A DNA stretch of 64,000 bases. It comes from Lachnospiraceae bacterium. Lineage in GTDB: Bacteria > Bacillota > Clostridia > Lachnospirales > Lachnospiraceae. Positions within the stretch are counted from its first letter, which is position 1. Each line of letters starts with the position of its first letter. The position numbers and the translations under genes are program-made. Shown piece by piece: positions 9,124 to 17,855 of the stretch. The notes under the pieces are model-generated. The model was not told the DNA's origin and searched no databases. It worked only from the letters and a program-made list of their open reading frames with translations. The DNA is taken from the NCBI GenBank assembly GCA_017434885.1, contig JAFSGE010000005.1:248001-312000 (forward strand). The letters run 5' to 3'.

Positions 9124-9815
9124 CTTTTTTCACCTTTCCGTTGCATTAGTAAGCTTTCAGCAAGCAAAATATCATTAAACTCATTAATATCTACAGCTTC
9201 TTTTTCATCTATAACATAACCATTTACTTGTTTCCCTAACACGGAACCCGTTTCTATCAGGCTCTTTGTTTGAGTAACATAAACAGCACTATTTTCGACA
9301 TATAGTGGCTTGCGTTCCTGTCTTCTGCGGGGGGCATCCGGTTTTAGTCTGCCAAAGCTGCCATCTTCGTGCTGCACCCAGAAGTCACTTCGATCCTCTG
9401 TCAGTGTCAGCAAAGCATCATATTTCTCTGCATTTCTTTCATATTCTTCAAAGACCTCCTGCACTGTCCTGCTTTCCCGCAGGGGAGAAGTCGCCTGGAA
9501 TGTAACAACCGCATCATAGGTTTTGTGATATTGCTGTTCCATATAATGCACCGCATGTATCAAGGCATCCTCTGTCTTCGCTGTATCATGTGAAATCTCC
9601 GCAGGTCTGTCAATTACAATAACCTCCGGATACTTTTGCGCAACCATCGCAATTTCTTTGTCATCCGTACTGACAACTAAATCTCCTTCGTAATTTACTG
9701 CCTGTATGCACTCTATACTATATTCCAATAATGGTTTTCCGGCAACCGGATATATGTTTTTATGAGGAATTCCTTTTGATCCTCCCCTCGCCGGGATAAC
9801 TACTAAATATCTCAT
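9120..9815 (-). CDS. neuA: CMP-nonulosonate cytidylyltransferase (NeuA/LegF family)
   Basis: A 231-residue enzyme that activates the nonulosonic acid with CTP to the CMP-sugar used by its glycosyltransferase. The N-terminal VIPARGGSKGIPHKNIYPV is the CTP-binding signature; STDDKEIA, QATSPLR, then YVENSAVYVTQ and the AVDINEFNDILLAE segment match the family throughout. It is a single-domain form without the hydrolase domain found fused in some NeuA proteins. AGGAGA is 9 bases upstream of the ATG. It is the first of three overlapping or adjacent nonulosonic acid genes transcribed just after the ABC transporter gene. Confidence 0.92.
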   Translation of the reverse strand: MRYLVVIPARGGSKGIPHKNIYPVAGKPLLEYSIECIQAVNYEGDLVVSTDDKEIAMVAQKYPEVIVIDRPAEISHDTAKTEDALIHAVHYMEQQYHKTYDAVVTFQATSPLRESRTVQEVFEEYERNAEKYDALLTLTEDRSDFWVQHEDGSFGRLKPDAPRRRQERKPLYVENSAVYVTQTKSLIETGSVLGKQVNGYVIDEKEAVDINEFNDILLAESLLMQRKGEKR

Positions 9816-9828
9816 TTTGTATCTTCTC

Positions 9829-11616
9829 CTAATTTTCCGGCATTACTTCTTCATAGGTACGAAGAATCGCATTTCCATTCTCTATCTCATAAATCTTATC
9901 GCAATTCTTAATCGTAGTTAGACGATGCGCAATAATAATTAAGGTCTTATGCCCTTGCAATGCCTGAATAGATTCCATAACTGCCGTCTCTGTTTCTGAG
10001 TCTAATGATGCAGTGGCTTCGTCAAACACCAAAATTTCCGGTTCCAAATACAGTGCTCTTGCTATAGCAATTCTCTGCCTTTGTCCTCCTGAAAAACGTA
10101 CTCCGCGATCTCCCACGAAGGTATCTAATCCTTTTGGCTGTTGTTCTATAAATCCTTTCAGCTGAGCCTGTTCTAATGCATGCCATATTTTATCATCATC
10201 AATTTCATCAGGCTCTATACCAAATGCTATATTATTCCGTATCGTATCATCCGTAAGATAAACGGACTGCGGTACATATCCCATAATATGACTAATCTTT
10301 CCTTTCGCACGAAAAATATCGTGTCCATCTATCAATACCTGACCCTTCTGAGGAGGCAAAAGTCCGAGCATAATATCAGCCAAGGTGGTTTTACCTGCGC
10401 CGGACAATCCAATTAACGCAACAGAACTTCCTTTTTCAATTTTTAAATTGAGATTAGAAAGAATCCACTTGTCAGAACCACTGTAATGCCAGGAAACGTT
10501 TCTCAACTCTACTTCATGATGAAATTCCTTAATAGGTTCTTCATCTAATATTTCCAACCCATGATTTTCATTGTAGTTCTGAATCTTATGTAAATTTTCA
10601 TATACATGGTTTAAGGAGGGGATAAAATAAATTGCTGTATTAACCGCTGAGGAAATGCGTCCCAACGAGGGTAAAATACGAAATGCTCCTACCGCAAAAG
10701 CGGATAAGGTGGGAACCAAATCAGCTGCTCCTTGATCGTTCAATAAAATTCTAATACAAACCATTCCCAACAGGCCTGAAATGCATATGCCCTCTATCAT
10801 ATATGCAGGACTTTCGGCGCCAACAGTCTGTCTAATGGAACCTTTTTGCTTTTGAATATTAGCATCTACGTAATTTTTCACAAAGAAATCCTGTTTATTC
10901 ATAACCATAACTTCTTTAATGCCATGTAATGCCTGAAGTAAATATTTGTTTGTGATTTTATTGTATGTGCTAAATAGTTCTCCCGCTTTACGCATTTGTG
11001 TACGGAACAAAAAATAGATTAACAGTAAGCAGGCAAATGCAAGTATCATGACTGAGACTGCCAGAATCCAGTCCGTAGCTGTCATATAAATAATTATAAA
11101 AGCAATAGTCATAATGTCAACAATCGCTTTTAAAAGATGCGTCAACATGGTATCAACACCGGAAACATCTGCGCCAATATTTCTGGACAGTTCTGCGGTA
11201 TTGGTTATCAAAAAAAACTCATATCCTCTTTTCATATAAGTTGCCATCATCTGTGCTGATAATTCTCTGGAAACCTTGCAGCTGTATTTTATTCTTACCC
11301 ATGAAAGAAAGGTAAAGAAAATATTTTTAATAACAAACACAATAATTACGGCTATTGTAATCACCGCAATTAAAGCCTTTGCATCCTGAATATGAAATAT
11401 TTGTATAGGTTTTACCAAAAGAGAATTACTCATAAGCTTATCAGGCTCTAAAAAAGCCGTTACCAGAGGAAGGATAATACCTACTCCGACTACCTCCAGA
11501 CCGGCAGCCAATAAACTCAGAAAAAAAACAATAATTCCATATATTTTTTGCTCCCTGCTTAACACAAAAAATAATTTTCCAATTTCTTTTTTGATAACCT
11601 TAATACTATTTAACAT
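9829..11616 (-). CDS. PglK-like ABC half-transporter (lipid-linked oligosaccharide flippase candidate)
   Basis: About 595 residues: a six-helix exporter domain (about residues 20-320) fused to an ATPase domain. Walker A is GLSGAGKTT, the signature is VRFSGGQRQRIAIARAL, and Walker B is EILVFDEATASLDSE. Layout and length match PglK/WlaB, which flips undecaprenyl-linked oligosaccharides. An in-frame GTG at 11646 exists, but the -10 element at 11656-11661 would leave almost no leader. The ATG at 11616 has GAGG nine bases upstream and is preferred. The gene is followed closely by the nonulosonic acid genes. It is a paralog of the ABC transporter at 51766-53529. A lipid exporter of the MsbA type is an alternative. 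Confidence 0.85.
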   Translation of the reverse strand: MLNSIKVIKKEIGKLFFVLSREQKIYGIIVFFLSLLAAGLEVVGVGIILPLVTAFLEPDKLMSNSLLVKPIQIFHIQDAKALIAVITIAVIIVFVIKNIFFTFLSWVRIKYSCKVSRELSAQMMATYMKRGYEFFLITNTAELSRNIGADVSGVDTMLTHLLKAIVDIMTIAFIIIYMTATDWILAVSVMILAFACLLLIYFLFRTQMRKAGELFSTYNKITNKYLLQALHGIKEVMVMNKQDFFVKNYVDANIQKQKGSIRQTVGAESPAYMIEGICISGLLGMVCIRILLNDQGAADLVPTLSAFAVGAFRILPSLGRISSAVNTAIYFIPSLNHVYENLHKIQNYNENHGLEILDEEPIKEFHHEVELRNVSWHYSGSDKWILSNLNLKIEKGSSVALIGLSGAGKTTLADIMLGLLPPQKGQVLIDGHDIFRAKGKISHIMGYVPQSVYLTDDTIRNNIAFGIEPDEIDDDKIWHALEQAQLKGFIEQQPKGLDTFVGDRGVRFSGGQRQRIAIARALYLEPEILVFDEATASLDSETETAVMESIQALQGHKTLIIIAHRLTTIKNCDKIYEIENGNAILRTYEEVMPEN

Positions 11617-11655
11617 ACCACAATACCTCGACCTGATTTCTTGCACTTACTCTTC

Positions 11656-11684
11656 ATTATATCATACCATAATACATAGTTCAA
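11656..11684 (-). promoter_or_regulatory. Sigma-A-type promoter before the ABC transporter and nonulosonic acid genes
   Basis: Read on the minus strand: TTGAAC (11684-11679), a 17-base spacer, then TATAAT (11661-11656). The -35 begins three bases after the stop codon of the upstream gene, and the expected start of transcription is near 11649, followed by the ATG at 11616. The match and spacing are optimal; activity is inferred. It would give the ABC-neuA-neuB-neuC block its own promoter within the long series of genes. Confidence 0.6.
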
Positions 11685-11686
11685 AA

Positions 11687-13180
11687 TCAGTTGGCTAAAA
11701 AAGCCCCCAAAATCTGCGGAAGCATTATATCTTTATCTTCTCCCGCAAAGGACTGTTCATACATTGCTTTGACAAATATTCGAAGTTCTTTTTCACTCAC
11801 AGTCTTTTTATGCTCCCGGATTTCTTTCACAGCATCACAGCACTCTTCATAGGTTCTAACCGCATACGAAAGTGGTGCCAGATTTTTGTGGGAATGTCCA
11901 AACAAAATAGCCGGAATGCCAAAAAACTGTGCCTCCCAACATACTGTTCCCGTCAAGGAGGATACTGCTTCGGCATTACGAATAAGCCCGTAAGTATCAC
12001 ATTTCGTCTTTATCAGCCTTACATTCGGAATTTTAACCATATCCGTATAATAGTCTTTACTTCGTAGAGGTGCTAACTGTTCCGGATGTACTTTGACATA
12101 AATTTTCGTGTCTTCTCCGACACTTCTTGCCAACAGATTAACCGCCAGAAGTTGGTCAAAATAATAACCGCCAAGCGGATTTGAAGATGCTTCCGGTTGA
12201 TAGTGTAGTGCAAAATAGATATATCTTTCACCTTCTATCGGCATTTGTGCCAACTCATCATAAAATTGGTTCAATTGCTTTGTTCTTATCCAAACACCTC
12301 TTGTACGTATCCATCTTGCAGCCGTTTTAAACATAACCTTCAAAAACTTCGGTATGTTTCTAATGCAATCAAAAACAAATTTCGCACAAAAGCGATAATT
12401 ATACTTTACATATACATTTCCAATTTCCTGATAAACAGCCGACCAAATATTAGTTGTCCCAAACCGGATTTCAAAACGTCTTTTCAAGGGGTCGCCTTCC
12501 ATATACCAAGGCTTCATTTTGGCCGGTTCCAGCGTACTCCATTTTTGGTATATTTTTTCTTCTTCCTGAGATAGCGGAATATCCTTTGTATCTCTATAGT
12601 CCTCCTGCAGTTTATGATACACTTCACCCAATTCCTTCTCCGGATGTAGGTAATCGGTGAGCTCATAGTATCGTCTTGGCAGGGTGGAATTATAAATCAT
12701 TCGGATGGAAATGTTCTTCATTTTGGCCAAATGATAAATAATATGGTCATATCCTTCATGTGGCAGACAAGAGAAAAACACATGTGTAATCTTTTCTCTT
12801 TCCAACAAATTAAACCAGAAGAACAAGTTTCTCATATAAATGATTCGATGATTTTCCAGCGTATCACTTATCTGAAAAGCATGATACTCTTCAAATCTTC
12901 TTTGCTGGTTCAATATCTCCAATACATAAGGTGCCATATAGTCAAACACGACATCATCAAGCGGTATGCTATTTTGCATATCCAGCATATCATCTTCATA
13001 TCTTCCCTGCGCAACGTCTTCCCGAAAATAACACTTTCCAAATCTTTCAAACTGTTTCGCTTGCTCTTTATGGTGTACAAGAAGGGTCACTTGATTTACC
13101 TTTATATTTTCAAAAACTTGCTCCAGCACTGCATTAGAAAGAAATTCTTCAGATGCACCAACTATCAAAATATTTTTCAT
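11687..13180 (-). CDS. Capsule-type GT-B glycosyltransferase, putative
   Basis: A 497-residue soluble protein. No exact family is recognised, but the C-terminal third resembles GT-B capsule synthesis proteins: GERYIYFALHYQPEASSNP, then KIYVKVHPEQLAPLRSKDY, then SSLTGTVCWEAQFFGIPAIL. These correspond to the nucleotide-binding domain with the KxHP element and the S-x-T-G-T/E switch region seen in capsule and sialyltransferase-like proteins. It lies between legB and the ABC transporter, inside the nonulosonic acid gene block. A role as the CMP-nonulosonate-using transferase is therefore attractive but inferred. AAGGA stands seven bases before the ATG. Confidence 0.65.
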   Translation of the reverse strand: MKNILIVGASEEFLSNAVLEQVFENIKVNQVTLLVHHKEQAKQFERFGKCYFREDVAQGRYEDDMLDMQNSIPLDDVVFDYMAPYVLEILNQQRRFEEYHAFQISDTLENHRIIYMRNLFFWFNLLEREKITHVFFSCLPHEGYDHIIYHLAKMKNISIRMIYNSTLPRRYYELTDYLHPEKELGEVYHKLQEDYRDTKDIPLSQEEEKIYQKWSTLEPAKMKPWYMEGDPLKRRFEIRFGTTNIWSAVYQEIGNVYVKYNYRFCAKFVFDCIRNIPKFLKVMFKTAARWIRTRGVWIRTKQLNQFYDELAQMPIEGERYIYFALHYQPEASSNPLGGYYFDQLLAVNLLARSVGEDTKIYVKVHPEQLAPLRSKDYYTDMVKIPNVRLIKTKCDTYGLIRNAEAVSSLTGTVCWEAQFFGIPAILFGHSHKNLAPLSYAVRTYEECCDAVKEIREHKKTVSEKELRIFVKAMYEQSFAGEDKDIMLPQILGAFLAN

Positions 13181-13190
13181 AGTATTATCC

Positions 13191-14180
13191 TTAAATATTA
13201 TAAATATCTGTTTTATATCGGTTCATATTCTGTCTGATCCACTCGATAGTTTCTGCAAGTCCCTGTGCCAAATTATATTGTGGAGTCCAGTCTGTTAATT
13301 GCATAATCTTTTTATTGCATCCAAGTAAACGATTCACTTCACTCTTTTCCGGACGCAACCTTTGTTCGTCACATATGATTTTCGCTTTTGGATTAATCTG
13401 CGAAACTAATTCCTTTGCTAGCTCACCAATAGAAACTTCTTGTTGTGTTGCAATATTAATTTCTTCGCCAATTGCCTTATCACTCTTATAAATCTCAATA
13501 AATCCTTGAGCAGTATCTTTCACATAATTAAAATCTCTCGTCGGTGTTAATGAACCCAGCTTAAGTTCCTCTTTTCCTGCAAGTAATTGAGTAATTATAG
13601 TCGGAATAACAGCTCTTGCTGACTGTCTTGGCCCATATGTGTTAAATGGTCTGACGATTGTAACCGGCAATTCAAAGGAACGATAAAAAGACTCTGCCAA
13701 TCTATCCGCTCCAATCTTTGTTGCCGAATATGGAGATTGGCCTTGATATGGATGTTTTTCATCAATAGGAACATATTGCGCTGTACCATATACTTCTGAT
13801 GTTGAGGTTACCAATACCCTATCTATGTCTAATTCTCTTGCCGCCTGTAATACATTAAGTGTTCCTTTCACATTGGTATCCACATAAGCATCCGGTGAAT
13901 GATAGCTAAAAGGAATTGCTATTAATGCAGCTAAGTGAAATACTGCATTACAGCCCTTCATTGCTTCCTTTACCCCATGTGGATCACGTATATCTCCCTG
14001 AAAGACCTCAATATGTTTCATAATTTCCTTAGGTAAAGTATCAAGCCATCCCCATGTATTAAAAGAATTATAATACACAAACGCTTTCACTTCATGCCCC
14101 GATTTTACTAATTCTTCCGTCAAATGACTACCTATAAAGCCATCTGCACCTGTAACTAATACTTTTTTATTCATTTCCAT
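13191..14180 (-). CDS. legB: NAD-dependent 4,6-dehydratase, LegB type
   Basis: 329-residue extended short-chain dehydrogenase. LegB converts a GDP- or UDP-GlcNAc into the 4-keto-6-deoxy sugar that starts the legionaminic acid pathway. The Rossmann motif GADGFIG is at residues 11-17, TSTSEVYG at 125-132 supplies the active-site region, and YxxxK is Y151/K155 (SPYSATK). The FVYYNSFNTWGWLDTLP and FQGDIRDP stretches agree with the LegB subgroup rather than RmlB. It directly follows the PtmE-like gene, the order expected for the GDP-linked pathway. The start is either the ATG at 14180 or the one at 14174. The next enzymes, LegC and LegH, are not seen in the window. Confidence 0.85.
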   Translation of the reverse strand: MEMNKKVLVTGADGFIGSHLTEELVKSGHEVKAFVYYNSFNTWGWLDTLPKEIMKHIEVFQGDIRDPHGVKEAMKGCNAVFHLAALIAIPFSYHSPDAYVDTNVKGTLNVLQAARELDIDRVLVTSTSEVYGTAQYVPIDEKHPYQGQSPYSATKIGADRLAESFYRSFELPVTIVRPFNTYGPRQSARAVIPTIITQLLAGKEELKLGSLTPTRDFNYVKDTAQGFIEIYKSDKAIGEEINIATQQEVSIGELAKELVSQINPKAKIICDEQRLRPEKSEVNRLLGCNKKIMQLTDWTPQYNLAQGLAETIEWIRQNMNRYKTDIYNI

Positions 14181-14182
14181 GG

Positions 14183-15223
14183 TTATATACCCAACTTCCG
14201 TTTCATTTTTTCCATTTCTTCAAATTGTCCCATATCCATCCATTTGTCTTCCTTGACTACATAGGTGCCAACCCGCTTCCCATCCCGAATACAGTTCTGA
14301 ATAATGTCTGTAATATGAATATACGTATTGGAAGGAATTTGCTCAGTAATTTCCGGTTCCACCAGATACAAGCCGGTATTGACCAGATATGTACTAGTAG
14401 GCTTCTCAACAAGCCCTCTTACCCGGGCATTTTCATCAATTTCCACTGTACCATAGGGAATACTAAATTCTTTTTCAGCACATACCATTGTAATTGCATT
14501 ATTCTGATTACAATGATATGCCCATATATCAGAATAATCAGCGTCAATAATAATATCGCAATTAGAGAGGAAAAAAGCAGTTTCTACTTTTCCTGTTAAT
14601 AAGGTTAATCCTCCTCCTGTTCCCAGAAATTCTTCTTCATCTATAAAACTGATGTATTCTTTATAGATACTATCTGAAAAATAGGCTTTAATAAAATCTT
14701 TCTTATAATTCACTATCATATAGATTTTATCGCAGCCATACTCATGGAAATGATCCATAATTCTCTCTGTAACAGTCTTATCTCCAATAGGTATTAATGG
14801 TTTAGGCAATATGTCCGTAAATGGTTTTAGTCGTGTTCCTTTTCCCCCTGCCATGATAACTACCGGAACATCAATTTGTGTTTTTTCTTCTATTTTAACC
14901 TCATCTCTAAAACAAATATTTACAATCTCACGCTCAGCATTTAATATCGGAACAGAACGTATTCCGTTTTGTTCCATTATTTCTTTTGCTTTACATATCT
15001 CATGTTCTTGTAAACAGATAAAATCCCTATTCGCAATTTCTAAAACATTGCTATCTAAATTACCGTCTCCTATAAGATATCTTCTGATATCACCATCCGT
15101 TATTACACCTAGCACCACATTATGCTCAACGACATATATCATTCCTATTGAATTTTTATCAATTTTTTCCATCGCCGCAATAATGTTACTTTTTGAATCA
15201 ATAGTGTACTTAGATAATTGCAT
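14183..15223 (-). CDS. ptmE: CBS-nucleotidyltransferase, PtmE type (GlcN-1-P guanylyltransferase candidate)
   Basis: 346 residues in two parts. Two CBS motifs occupy roughly residues 8-115 (VVLGVITDGDIRRYLIGDG in the first). A sugar-phosphate nucleotidyltransferase domain then starts with VVIMAGGKGTRLKPFTDILP, in which the activating GGKGTR is at 126-131. This CBS-plus-transferase order is that of Campylobacter PtmE, which makes the GDP-linked amino sugar for legionaminic acid. Similar proteins also occur in other nucleotide-sugar pathways, so the nucleotide and sugar are inferred from context. It lies between the amidotransferase and legB genes, three bases from legB. Confidence 0.8.
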   Translation of the reverse strand: MQLSKYTIDSKSNIIAAMEKIDKNSIGMIYVVEHNVVLGVITDGDIRRYLIGDGNLDSNVLEIANRDFICLQEHEICKAKEIMEQNGIRSVPILNAEREIVNICFRDEVKIEEKTQIDVPVVIMAGGKGTRLKPFTDILPKPLIPIGDKTVTERIMDHFHEYGCDKIYMIVNYKKDFIKAYFSDSIYKEYISFIDEEEFLGTGGGLTLLTGKVETAFFLSNCDIIIDADYSDIWAYHCNQNNAITMVCAEKEFSIPYGTVEIDENARVRGLVEKPTSTYLVNTGLYLVEPEITEQIPSNTYIHITDIIQNCIRDGKRVGTYVVKEDKWMDMGQFEEMEKMKRKLGI

Positions 15224-15249
15224 TTTGTCCTCACACTGATATTATAATG

Positions 15250-16365
15250 TTATTTTTTCATCCATATCGGATTTTTTAATTTCCACTCGCCAAATTCATT
15301 TTTTTCAAATAAGTTCTGATTATAATACTTGTCTATAATATCCCAGAATTCTTTTTCTGAATATCCCAAAAACTCACAAAATTCTCTTATACATCTTGGG
15401 TCTAAGGCATGGTCTTTCTTTTTTACAAGTTCGATTGCATCTTCTCTTGATAACAAACCGTACCTTACAAATCTTGCTGAATAATCTGTCGCACACGCAT
15501 GTCCAAACTTGGGATATTTCATCCAAGCATGCACTAAATATGCAGCACTATCAATCTGATCAAAGTTTTCAACATTCATAGTTCTGTCCCATTCGCCTTG
15601 CAAATCATGAAATCCTCGTTTAGAAGCAAAGATATAATTTTCATAGCTATTCCACTTTACAAAATAACTAAGATAAATCGGATCTAATTTATTTAATTCT
15701 TCTTCCGTTGGCGCAACAGTCATACACAAGTCTTGTTCCGTTATCTCTTCATCAATCAACTCATTCATCGGAATATCTGAAGCAACACCATTCTTTAATA
15801 TCTCTTTTGCAGAATATGTCTCGATTGCATCCGTGCCACCATATTCGTAGCTTACATTTTCTCCATATACCAATAAGGGTGTATTAAATTTCAACGCCAT
15901 CTGCAATGGATACGTATATATTAATCTGTCCAATAGCCATGTTGGCTTACCATATTTTTCAAATGTCTTTCTCATTAATTTCTTCTGTAATTTTCGATTA
16001 GGTTTTAATGAAATGATTGGACAACCAAATTCTTCTGAAATATTTTTCAAATTATGTTTTCCTGCTTCTGTCATCGGGAAATTATCCTCTACAGAAAATA
16101 AAATCGGATTCATTTTCATGACCTCTTTCATAAAATACACCTGAAAATGACTATCTTTTCCTCCAGAAACAGCTATTGCGCAATCATAACCAACACCGTT
16201 CATTCCACGATATTTATTACAAATTGCCTCTAATTCTTTCAATCTTGCTTCATAATTGGTAAACTGTTTCCTAGCATGATTAATACAGGCGCAACAAACT
16301 CCTTCTTCATTAAAAGTAATTCCCGGTCTCGTATCCGGCATAACGCATTTTTTACAATATTTCAT
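15250..16365 (-). CDS. N-acetyl sugar amidotransferase (WbpG/PseA/PtmG family)
   Basis: About 371 residues. Members convert an acetamido group on a sugar to an acetamidino group using ammonia. Evidence: the N-terminal double CxxC pair (C4, C7, C24, C27; YCKKCVMPDTRPG) and the ATP pyrophosphatase loop SGGKDS at 67-72. The family-specific KYPKFGHACATDYSARFVRY stretch occurs near residue 300. The ATG at 16365 follows AGGAGA; an ATG 18 bases earlier would contain that site inside its coding sequence. Relatives are often beside hisH/hisF-like genes that supply ammonia; none is in this window. The context suggests amidination of the legionaminic-type sugar. Confidence 0.88.
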   Translation of the reverse strand: MKYCKKCVMPDTRPGITFNEEGVCCACINHARKQFTNYEARLKELEAICNKYRGMNGVGYDCAIAVSGGKDSHFQVYFMKEVMKMNPILFSVEDNFPMTEAGKHNLKNISEEFGCPIISLKPNRKLQKKLMRKTFEKYGKPTWLLDRLIYTYPLQMALKFNTPLLVYGENVSYEYGGTDAIETYSAKEILKNGVASDIPMNELIDEEITEQDLCMTVAPTEEELNKLDPIYLSYFVKWNSYENYIFASKRGFHDLQGEWDRTMNVENFDQIDSAAYLVHAWMKYPKFGHACATDYSARFVRYGLLSREDAIELVKKKDHALDPRCIREFCEFLGYSEKEFWDIIDKYYNQNLFEKNEFGEWKLKNPIWMKK

Positions 16366-16438
16366 ACCTATACTTCTCCTCATATCTCTTACATATTATG
16401 CATTGTACAAATCAACCTTGTCCTTATCGTTAGTCGCT

Positions 16439-17851
16439 CTAGTCGTTCATTATTTTATATATTTCATTTACAGTATTTTCCAGAGCATTACTCTGCCAGA
16501 AATTATTCTTTGGCAAATCTATGCTCATATCAGAGTTTAGCAAAGCAGCCAACTCAGTGGCATCATCAAAATAGCAGGCAACTCCTTTCTTGCATAAATC
16601 ATCTATTTCTACCGCAGTAGCATAATTTAATATAAATGTCTGTAAATTAAAATATAGACCTTCAAAAACAGTAGTAGAATTATACCCGCTCACCTGAACA
16701 TCACTTATAGCAAACAATTCATAAAGATTTATTTGATTTGTATCTATAACTTCAACACCTGCTTCTATCAAATGGGGATAATCTTGTTGCCATGTCACAT
16801 ATTCTTTTGGATGTAATTTGTAGATGATACGAAATTTATCAGCATCCAAACTCTTTTTCAAATCAACTGCTATTTGTGAAAGCTTATCTCCTATTGGTCC
16901 TGATGATAAAAAAAGGATTGTCTTTTGCTTTGCTCTATTTTCTCTATAGGATATAAATCTATTTGCCATTCTTTCTAAATGCGGATATCCCGTGGCAATC
17001 CGTTCTGCTTCTGCAATAGGAAAACTAGCTTTGTTTTTCCAATATTCGGAAAAAAGAAAAATATATTGGGGAAACTGTTTTATATCATATCCTTGAGGAA
17101 AATTATAAGCAGAATGTTCCTCGCCGATAATACCATGCTGCAACTCTATGGTGGGAATATTCATTTCTTTTGCAATTTCATTGACCACCATGCATTCTCT
17201 ATTATAGGATACCACTTCTAAAATGACTTTCGGACGCAGCCTTTTAATTATTTTTTTATAAAATAGGTATTCTTTTTGATACATAAAATACCCGTACATC
17301 ATTTCATTTACAATGATATCCGGCTTTATTTCCACATGATAAACTTCATTCAATTCTTTGATAGGATTATTAATTCTAGCCGTGATTTCATTTTTTACTC
17401 TTTCAAATTCTTTAGGTCTAAAAACCTGCGTCATCACACAATGTAAATAGCATTGCAGACCTATAATATCCGTATAAAACAAATTGGGTGTATGAACCGG
17501 TTTGCTATGACTTCCCTCATAAGGTTCCTCCAACACCACTGCATTTCCTATCTGCTCCACAATTTTGTCTGTATAGATACATTCATAAATACCATCTATC
17601 ATTACTCTTCTTGGATGATTGATGACCAACATATCACAACTTTTAACAGGTATTTTTATATTTTTTAGAACTGTTAAAATTGAAGTTTTTGTTTCCTTGG
17701 CACTTGCGCCGGATGTATATCCTCCGGATTTTCTTAACTCGTAAAAGTCTGCCAATCTCCATCTGCTATAATTCCAAAAATAGTATCCGTCTATTTCGGT
17801 ATTTAACAAATCATATTTAGCCTCTATTTGATTAAATAGTTTCATATCCAT
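16439..17851 (-). CDS. Capsule-type GT-B glycosyltransferase, putative
   Basis: About 470 soluble residues without an exact family match. GT-B-like elements are visible in the second half: IELQHGIIGEEHSAY, then ILFLSSGPIGDKL, IIYKLHPKEYVTW, and VSGYNSTTVFEGLYFNLQTF. The K-x-HP element and the S/T-T-x-x-E switch are shared with CDP-glycerol, sialic acid and capsule transferases. An in-frame GTG at 17872 precedes the ATG at 17851; the ATG has AGGGA nine bases upstream and begins five bases after the preceding stop codon. It is immediately upstream of the amidotransferase gene, so it is a second candidate for attaching the nonulosonic acid. Confidence 0.65.
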   Translation of the reverse strand: MDMKLFNQIEAKYDLLNTEIDGYYFWNYSRWRLADFYELRKSGGYTSGASAKETKTSILTVLKNIKIPVKSCDMLVINHPRRVMIDGIYECIYTDKIVEQIGNAVVLEEPYEGSHSKPVHTPNLFYTDIIGLQCYLHCVMTQVFRPKEFERVKNEITARINNPIKELNEVYHVEIKPDIIVNEMMYGYFMYQKEYLFYKKIIKRLRPKVILEVVSYNRECMVVNEIAKEMNIPTIELQHGIIGEEHSAYNFPQGYDIKQFPQYIFLFSEYWKNKASFPIAEAERIATGYPHLERMANRFISYRENRAKQKTILFLSSGPIGDKLSQIAVDLKKSLDADKFRIIYKLHPKEYVTWQQDYPHLIEAGVEVIDTNQINLYELFAISDVQVSGYNSTTVFEGLYFNLQTFILNYATAVEIDDLCKKGVACYFDDATELAALLNSDMSIDLPKNNFWQSNALENTVNEIYKIMND

Positions 17852-17855
17852 AGTA

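Noticed and set aside
12731..13237. A 168-codon plus-strand frame spanning the junction of the GT-B and legB genes
   Set aside because: Antisense shadow with no domain signature; the minus-strand genes have clear starts and ribosome binding sites.
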